From an uncultured Lachnospiraceae bacterium (GTDB lineage Bacteria > Bacillota > Clostridia > Lachnospirales > Lachnospiraceae), in contig CANTEW010000021.1 in the NCBI GenBank assembly GCA_947652925.1, positions 1-44,392 of the forward strand: a stretch of DNA of 44,392 bases, given 5' to 3'. How positions within the stretch are numbered: position 1 is the stretch's first letter; every line of letters begins with the position of its first letter. The notes beneath the pieces were generated by a model. It did no database searches. It was given only the letters and a program-made list of their open reading frames with translations, and had not been told where the DNA came from. Of this stretch, positions 40,740-44,392 are shown piece after piece. The position numbers and the translations under genes are program-made.

Positions 40740-41523
40740 TCTAAGATATGAAAGGATATCCAAGGCTTTCGACCATGGAAAGGCGTTTATACCATTTATC
40801 ACAGGGGGGGATCCCAGCTTGGAGGTGACGGAGCGGCTGCTCATCGCCATGGAGGAGGCAGGCGCGGATCTGATCGAGATCGGGCTCCCTTTCTCCGACC
40901 CGATCGCAGAGGGGGAAGTGATCCAGGAAGCTACTTATCGAGCGCTGGCGGCAGGCTGTACCACCGATGGGCTTTTTGATATGATAAAAAAGGCCCGGGA
41001 GACCGTGCAGATACCGTTGGTCCTGCTCACATATATAAATTCTATATTTTCATATGGCAAAGAAACATTCATGCAGCGGTGCGTGGAGTGCGGCGTGGAC
41101 GGTCTGATCGTGCCGGATATGCCCTTTGAGGAAAAAGATGAGGTCATGGGAGTCAGCAGGAAATATGGGGTCGCCATCATCTCTCTGATCGCGCCCACGT
41201 CTAAGGAACGGATCAAAGCCATCGCCCGGGATGCGCAAGGGTTTATCTATGTGGTGTCGTCTCTTGGAGTGACAGGTGTGCGCAGTGAGATCACCACCAA
41301 TGTGGAGGAGATGACAGAGATGGTCCGGCAGGTGACGGACGTCCCATGTGCCATCGGCTTTGGGATCTCCCGGCCGGAACAGGCGGCGCGGATGGCACGG
41401 GTGTCCGACGGGGCCATCGTGGGTTCTGCGATCGTGCGCATCATAGGAGAGTATGGAGAGGAATGTGTGCCAGCGGTGGCCGCATATGTGGAGGAGATGA
41501 AAGAGGCAGTCATGCAGGTGTGA
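40732..41523 (+). CDS. trpA: Tryptophan synthase alpha chain
   Basis: This 263-residue TIM-barrel enzyme splits indole-glycerol phosphate to indole. Glu49 in [11 protein letters not shown] is the catalytic acid. At the position of Escherichia coli Asp60 there is Glu (SDPIAEG), a conservative change that I believe is common among Firmicutes. [12 protein letters not shown] and [10 protein letters not shown] complete the phosphate site. It is the last gene before the operon terminator. Confidence 0.96.
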   Translation: MNDLRYERISKAFDHGKAFIPFITGGDPSLEVTERLLIAMEEAGADLIEIGLPFSDPIAEGEVIQEATYRALAAGCTTDGLFDMIKKARETVQIPLVLLTYINSIFSYGKETFMQRCVECGVDGLIVPDMPFEEKDEVMGVSRKYGVAIISLIAPTSKERIKAIARDAQGFIYVVSSLGVTGVRSEITTNVEEMTEMVRQVTDVPCAIGFGISRPEQAARMARVSDGAIVGSAIVRIIGEYGEECVPAVAAYVEEMKEAVMQV

Positions 41524-41538
41524 GCCTTATGGTCATAG

Positions 41539-41583
41539 AAAGATCCCTGGAGCGTGTCTGAGATACGTTCCAGGGATCTTTTA
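41539..41583 (+). terminator. Terminator of trp operon, probably bidirectional
   Basis: AAGATCCCTGGA pairs with TCCAGGGATCTT and extends through CG/CG pairs, followed by TTTT. On the minus strand the same stem follows the SGNH-like gene stop directly, so it can serve both sides. Confidence 0.88.
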
Positions 41584-42663
41584 TCATCGCGGGGTCATGG
41601 GGAGGGCGTCGTAATCGTAAGATGTATAGTGATCGTGTACCCGCTCCCAATAAGCGTCATAATTTTCCTGGGTCAACAGGTGTTCTCCGTTTCTCATCCA
41701 TAAAAGGATCTGAGAATTTATATCTTCGCTGTAGTGGGCGATATCCTTATATCTATCCATATCGCAGATCATATCGAACGCGTCAAAAAAGGAGAACAAA
41801 TGGATATTTTCATAGGGCAGCATCAGATGTACGGCGTATCGTTCTGCCTGCAGCTGTCTTTCCAAAGTGCCGGATCTGTCCAGGCTGTCCCAGTAATAGA
41901 TACTGTAGGGGGTGAAGAACAGATAGAAGTCAATGGCGGGATTTTTTTCCGCCAGATCAGTCACGTTCTGATGGATGTTCTCCTCTATATTTTTCATATT
42001 TCTTTTCGTGAGTTTTTTCTGTTTTTTTGACTTTTTCGGCCTTTCATACTCCTGAAGGACAGCTTCTCTGCCAAAAGTGTGGGATCCCATCCAGTTGCTG
42101 TACCGGTCAAAATCCGGCGTAGTATACCCATTTTTTGTAAAAGAGATCGTACCGAATGTCTCCTCGATCAGGACTGATCTATTAAAGATATAGCTCACAT
42201 CATCCAGGATATTTTCATTGTATAGATATGTGGGGTAAAAACTCTCGTCGTATTCCATCGTATCTTTTTTATCCAGTAAACGTTTGTAGTCCAGCCCTCT
42301 GACTACCTGCTCCAGATCCGGGGCTGAGTGGATCGCCCGGGCCAGATGGTCATTGATCTCTTTATAGCTCCCGCCGGAAAAAGGGGTTTTTATCGCGTTC
42401 ACACCAAACAGGCGGCTGTACTCGGACGCCTTGAAGTTTTCTGTCATGGAAGTGCCGATGATCAGCGCATTATAGTCAAAATGCTTAAGGATCCCGTCGT
42501 TCTGGTACCGCTGGTCCGCCTTGCTGAGTTGATATTCCAAGGAGTCTAACGGTTTATGGTAATGGAAGTACGGGTCCACGATTACGGTAAAAAGCCCCAG
42601 TCCGATCAAGAGGATACAGGATAAGGCCAAAACGCCCAGACACCATTTTTTATCTCGGTCCAT
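41584..42663 (-). CDS. SGNH-hydrolase-like (AlgJ/AlgX-type) partner of MBOAT acyltransferase
   Basis: This 359-residue protein has one N-terminal membrane helix (residues 8-30) and an extracytoplasmic domain. FDYNALIIGTSMTENFK places a Ser in the position of the SGNH nucleophile block I (GTSM). The GGSYKEI stretch resembles block II and FFTPYSIYYWD block III. Such proteins accompany MBOAT transferases and move or place acetyl groups on wall polymers or exopolysaccharide. It starts 13 bases after the MBOAT gene. The acceptor polymer is unknown, and the SGNH assignment rests on context and short motifs. Confidence 0.7.
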   Translation of the reverse strand: MDRDKKWCLGVLALSCILLIGLGLFTVIVDPYFHYHKPLDSLEYQLSKADQRYQNDGILKHFDYNALIIGTSMTENFKASEYSRLFGVNAIKTPFSGGSYKEINDHLARAIHSAPDLEQVVRGLDYKRLLDKKDTMEYDESFYPTYLYNENILDDVSYIFNRSVLIEETFGTISFTKNGYTTPDFDRYSNWMGSHTFGREAVLQEYERPKKSKKQKKLTKRNMKNIEENIHQNVTDLAEKNPAIDFYLFFTPYSIYYWDSLDRSGTLERQLQAERYAVHLMLPYENIHLFSFFDAFDMICDMDRYKDIAHYSEDINSQILLWMRNGEHLLTQENYDAYWERVHDHYTSYDYDALPMTPR

Positions 42664-42676
42664 TCGATGCCTCCAT

Positions 42677-44128
42677 TTAAAAATTAAAATACAGGAAGAT
42701 ACTCACTCCGGTCAGAGAAAAGATGCACCATACGAGCAGCAGGACAGTCGTCATCCCGTTGACCATAGTGGGTCTTAGAGCCAGCATCCTTTCATAAGCA
42801 TTTTTCGTGCCCAGGAGCATCCACAGCACGACGGCAAATGCCAGTCCAAGTAAAAGATGTGGATAGACCGTCTGGATCCCCGTCAGATCTAAAAGGACCT
42901 GGAACTCTGGCAGATGGAAACATCCTGTGATATTTGTATCGATCTCTCCGAAGCGGAGCTGGGCGATCCGGTTTAAGAACCGGAGCGCGTCCCGGGCTGT
43001 CTCTGCGCGGAACAATACCCATGTGACATTTACAAAAGAAAAAGTGAGGAGCCAGTTCAAGGCCGGGTGGAGCCTTTCAAAAGATCCCTGCCATATCCGG
43101 GTCACGACCATGAAGATCCCATGGAGAGCGCCCCACAGGACAAACGTCCAGGCTGCTCCGTGCCACAGACCGCTGAGGAGGAATACAGCCATCGTGTTGA
43201 CATAAGTGCGTATCCTGCCTTTTCGGTTCCCACCCAGAGGGATGTACACATATTTTGTAAAAAAACGCGTCAGCGTGATGTGCCAGCGTTTCCAAAACTC
43301 CGTGATGGTCAGCGCTTTATAAGGAGAGTTAAAATTTAGCGGCAGATCGATATTCATCATCTTGCCAAGTCCGATAGCCATATCGCAATATCCGCTAAAA
43401 TCAAAATAAAGCTGTATCGTGTAAGCCAGCATGGAAAGGAGCGCGTTCGTCGTATCCAACGAACCGATATTGGCAAATCCCCAATTGGAGGCATTTCCAA
43501 AAGTATCGGCCACGAGTACTTTCTTTGCCAGTCCCAGCGCAAAGAGATAGATACCTTCCGATAGATGATGCCAGTCCAGACTCTTTTTCTCTTTGTCCAT
43601 AAACTGCGGGATCAGTTCGTCATGAGATACGATCGGGCCGGCGATCAGCTGTGGAAAATAAGTCACAAATGAGACATAATAGAGCAGGCCGCAGTCAGTC
43701 ACTTCCCCTTTATATGCATCCACGATAAAAGAGATCTGCTGGAATGTAAAAAAACTGATCCCCAACGGGAGGAGTATCTCTTTGGATGTATAGTCTGTCC
43801 TGAACAGTACATTCATGTTGTCCATAAAAAAGTTAAAATATTTAAAATAGAATAAAAGTCCCATGTCAAACACGATCCCCGCGATCAGGGAGATATCCCG
43901 GATCTTTGCGGCGGATGTGTGTCCCATGATGGAGTATATCAGATAATTCCCAGCCATGCTGACGACGATCAAGAGAAGATATCCTATATGGAAATACCCA
44001 TAAAACCATAAGGACATAGCCGCTATGAACATCTGGCCCCACCGAAGATCAAAATGGTTCAGGCCAAAATAACCGATCAGGCAGACCGGTAGAAAAAATA
44101 AAATAAATATATAAGAATTAAACAGCAT
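42677..44128 (-). CDS. MBOAT family O-acyltransferase (AlgI/DltB type)
   Basis: This 483-residue membrane protein has about ten helices. Family features are YFPQLIAGPIV, the EFWKRWHITLTRFFTKYVY block, IPLGGNRKG and the active-site histidine in SGLWHGAAWTFVLWGALHG. MBOAT proteins of this type carry acyl groups across the membrane for O-acetylation of alginate-like polysaccharides, or D-alanine for teichoic acids. No dlt genes are present, so polysaccharide O-acetylation is more likely. ATG 44128 follows GTGGAGA; the frame is open up to 44200 but lacks an RBS there. Confidence 0.92.
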   Translation of the reverse strand: MLFNSYIFILFFLPVCLIGYFGLNHFDLRWGQMFIAAMSLWFYGYFHIGYLLLIVVSMAGNYLIYSIMGHTSAAKIRDISLIAGIVFDMGLLFYFKYFNFFMDNMNVLFRTDYTSKEILLPLGISFFTFQQISFIVDAYKGEVTDCGLLYYVSFVTYFPQLIAGPIVSHDELIPQFMDKEKKSLDWHHLSEGIYLFALGLAKKVLVADTFGNASNWGFANIGSLDTTNALLSMLAYTIQLYFDFSGYCDMAIGLGKMMNIDLPLNFNSPYKALTITEFWKRWHITLTRFFTKYVYIPLGGNRKGRIRTYVNTMAVFLLSGLWHGAAWTFVLWGALHGIFMVVTRIWQGSFERLHPALNWLLTFSFVNVTWVLFRAETARDALRFLNRIAQLRFGEIDTNITGCFHLPEFQVLLDLTGIQTVYPHLLLGLAFAVVLWMLLGTKNAYERMLALRPTMVNGMTTVLLLVWCIFSLTGVSIFLYFNF

Positions 44129-44176
44129 ATCTCTCCACGATCCTAATATATGGTCTACTCTCAAAAAACAAACCTT

Positions 44177-44205
44177 ATCATACCATCTTACTATGTACAA
44201 AGCAA
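44177..44205 (-). promoter_or_regulatory. Sigma-A promoter of MBOAT operon
   Basis: On the minus strand: TTGCTT (44200-44205), a 17-base spacer, and TATGAT (44177-44182). It lies about 50 bases ahead of the MBOAT start. Confidence 0.65.
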
Positions 44206-44258
44206 TGGGTTTCTGTACTTATCTATATATTATATCACAGTATATCATAACGATCGTA

Positions 44259-44287
44259 TTGACTTAGCGATATGTATATCGTATCAT
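44259..44287 (+). promoter_or_regulatory. Outward-facing promoter with operator-like repeat in spacer
   Basis: TTGACT (44259-44264), a 17-base spacer and TATCAT (44282-44287). The spacer contains CGATAT-GT-ATATCG, a perfect inverted repeat (44268-44281). No gene follows inside the window. Confidence 0.45.
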
Positions 44288-44344
44288 ATGTCCCACATAG
44301 TGTAGTGTAGCGACAAGCTGACTTCTGTATCAATTGTACCGCCT

Positions 44345-44392
44345 ATTTTGCCATCTGCTGCGTTGTCGTCAATCGCCGTAGCCACCGCTACG
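44345..44392. repeat. Left half of a palindromic element, cut by window end
   Basis: The apex hairpin CGTAGC-CACC-GCTACG (44377-44392) has the same CACC loop and 6-base stem length as the apex of the element at 13812-13827. Upstream TGCGTTGTCGTCAA resembles TGCGTCGTTAAAA of that element. The right arm should lie beyond the window. Confidence 0.5.

Overview
The window reads as chromosomal DNA of an anaerobic Firmicute, most likely a Lachnospiraceae-type Clostridia. Evidence: roughly 50-55% GC, AGGAGG-type ribosome binding sites, sigma-A promoters with 17-base spacers, a T-box in front of the tryptophan genes, AddAB instead of RecBCD, a PheB-type ACT protein beside aspartokinase, and an RF2 gene with its programmed frameshift. 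No rRNA, tRNA, CRISPR array, phage or insertion sequence was recognised.

Region 1 (1-9312): the end of a MATE exporter, then a ribose/galactose-type ABC importer (lipoprotein binding protein, double ATPase, permease). Next comes a second, membrane-held paralogue of the binding protein, a NarL-type histidine kinase and response regulator, and a third, MalE-type, anchored binding protein. Together these look like a sugar-sensing signalling unit attached to the transporter it may control. A 7-2-7 inverted repeat upstream of the transporter has the geometry of a NarL-family site.

Region 2 (9333-13902): an RlmI-like rRNA methyltransferase and a DUF1638 protein on the minus strand, divergent from an FGGY sugar kinase and a class II aldolase. 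A 166-base inverted-repeat element follows.

Region 3 (13903-25094): prfB with +1 frameshift; an ACT protein, an iPGM-superfamily enzyme and aspartokinase in one run; a DUF2752 membrane protein; a SAM methyltransferase; a MATE exporter behind a leader terminator and small upstream ORF; hslO (Hsp33), whose reading frame runs straight into a probable antitoxin, followed by a zeta-like toxin; NAD synthetase; and a small FMN-binding-like membrane protein.

Region 4 (25245-34285): addB and addA, a class A beta-lactamase-like serine hydrolase split by a run of ten A residues, mntP and a GNAT acetyltransferase.

Region 5 (34300-41583): a tryptophan T-box and the operon trpE-G-(59-codon ORF)-D-C-F-B-A, ending in a strong terminator.

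Region 6 (41584-44392): a minus-strand pair for O-acylation of an extracellular polymer (SGNH-like protein and MBOAT transferase), an outward-facing promoter with an operator-like repeat, and half of a second palindromic element related to the one at 13.8 kb.

The strongest candidates for something new are the Hsp33-antitoxin-zeta arrangement, the binding-protein-coupled two-component system, the A10-split hydrolase, and the small ORF flanked by matching hairpin sequences inside the trp operon.
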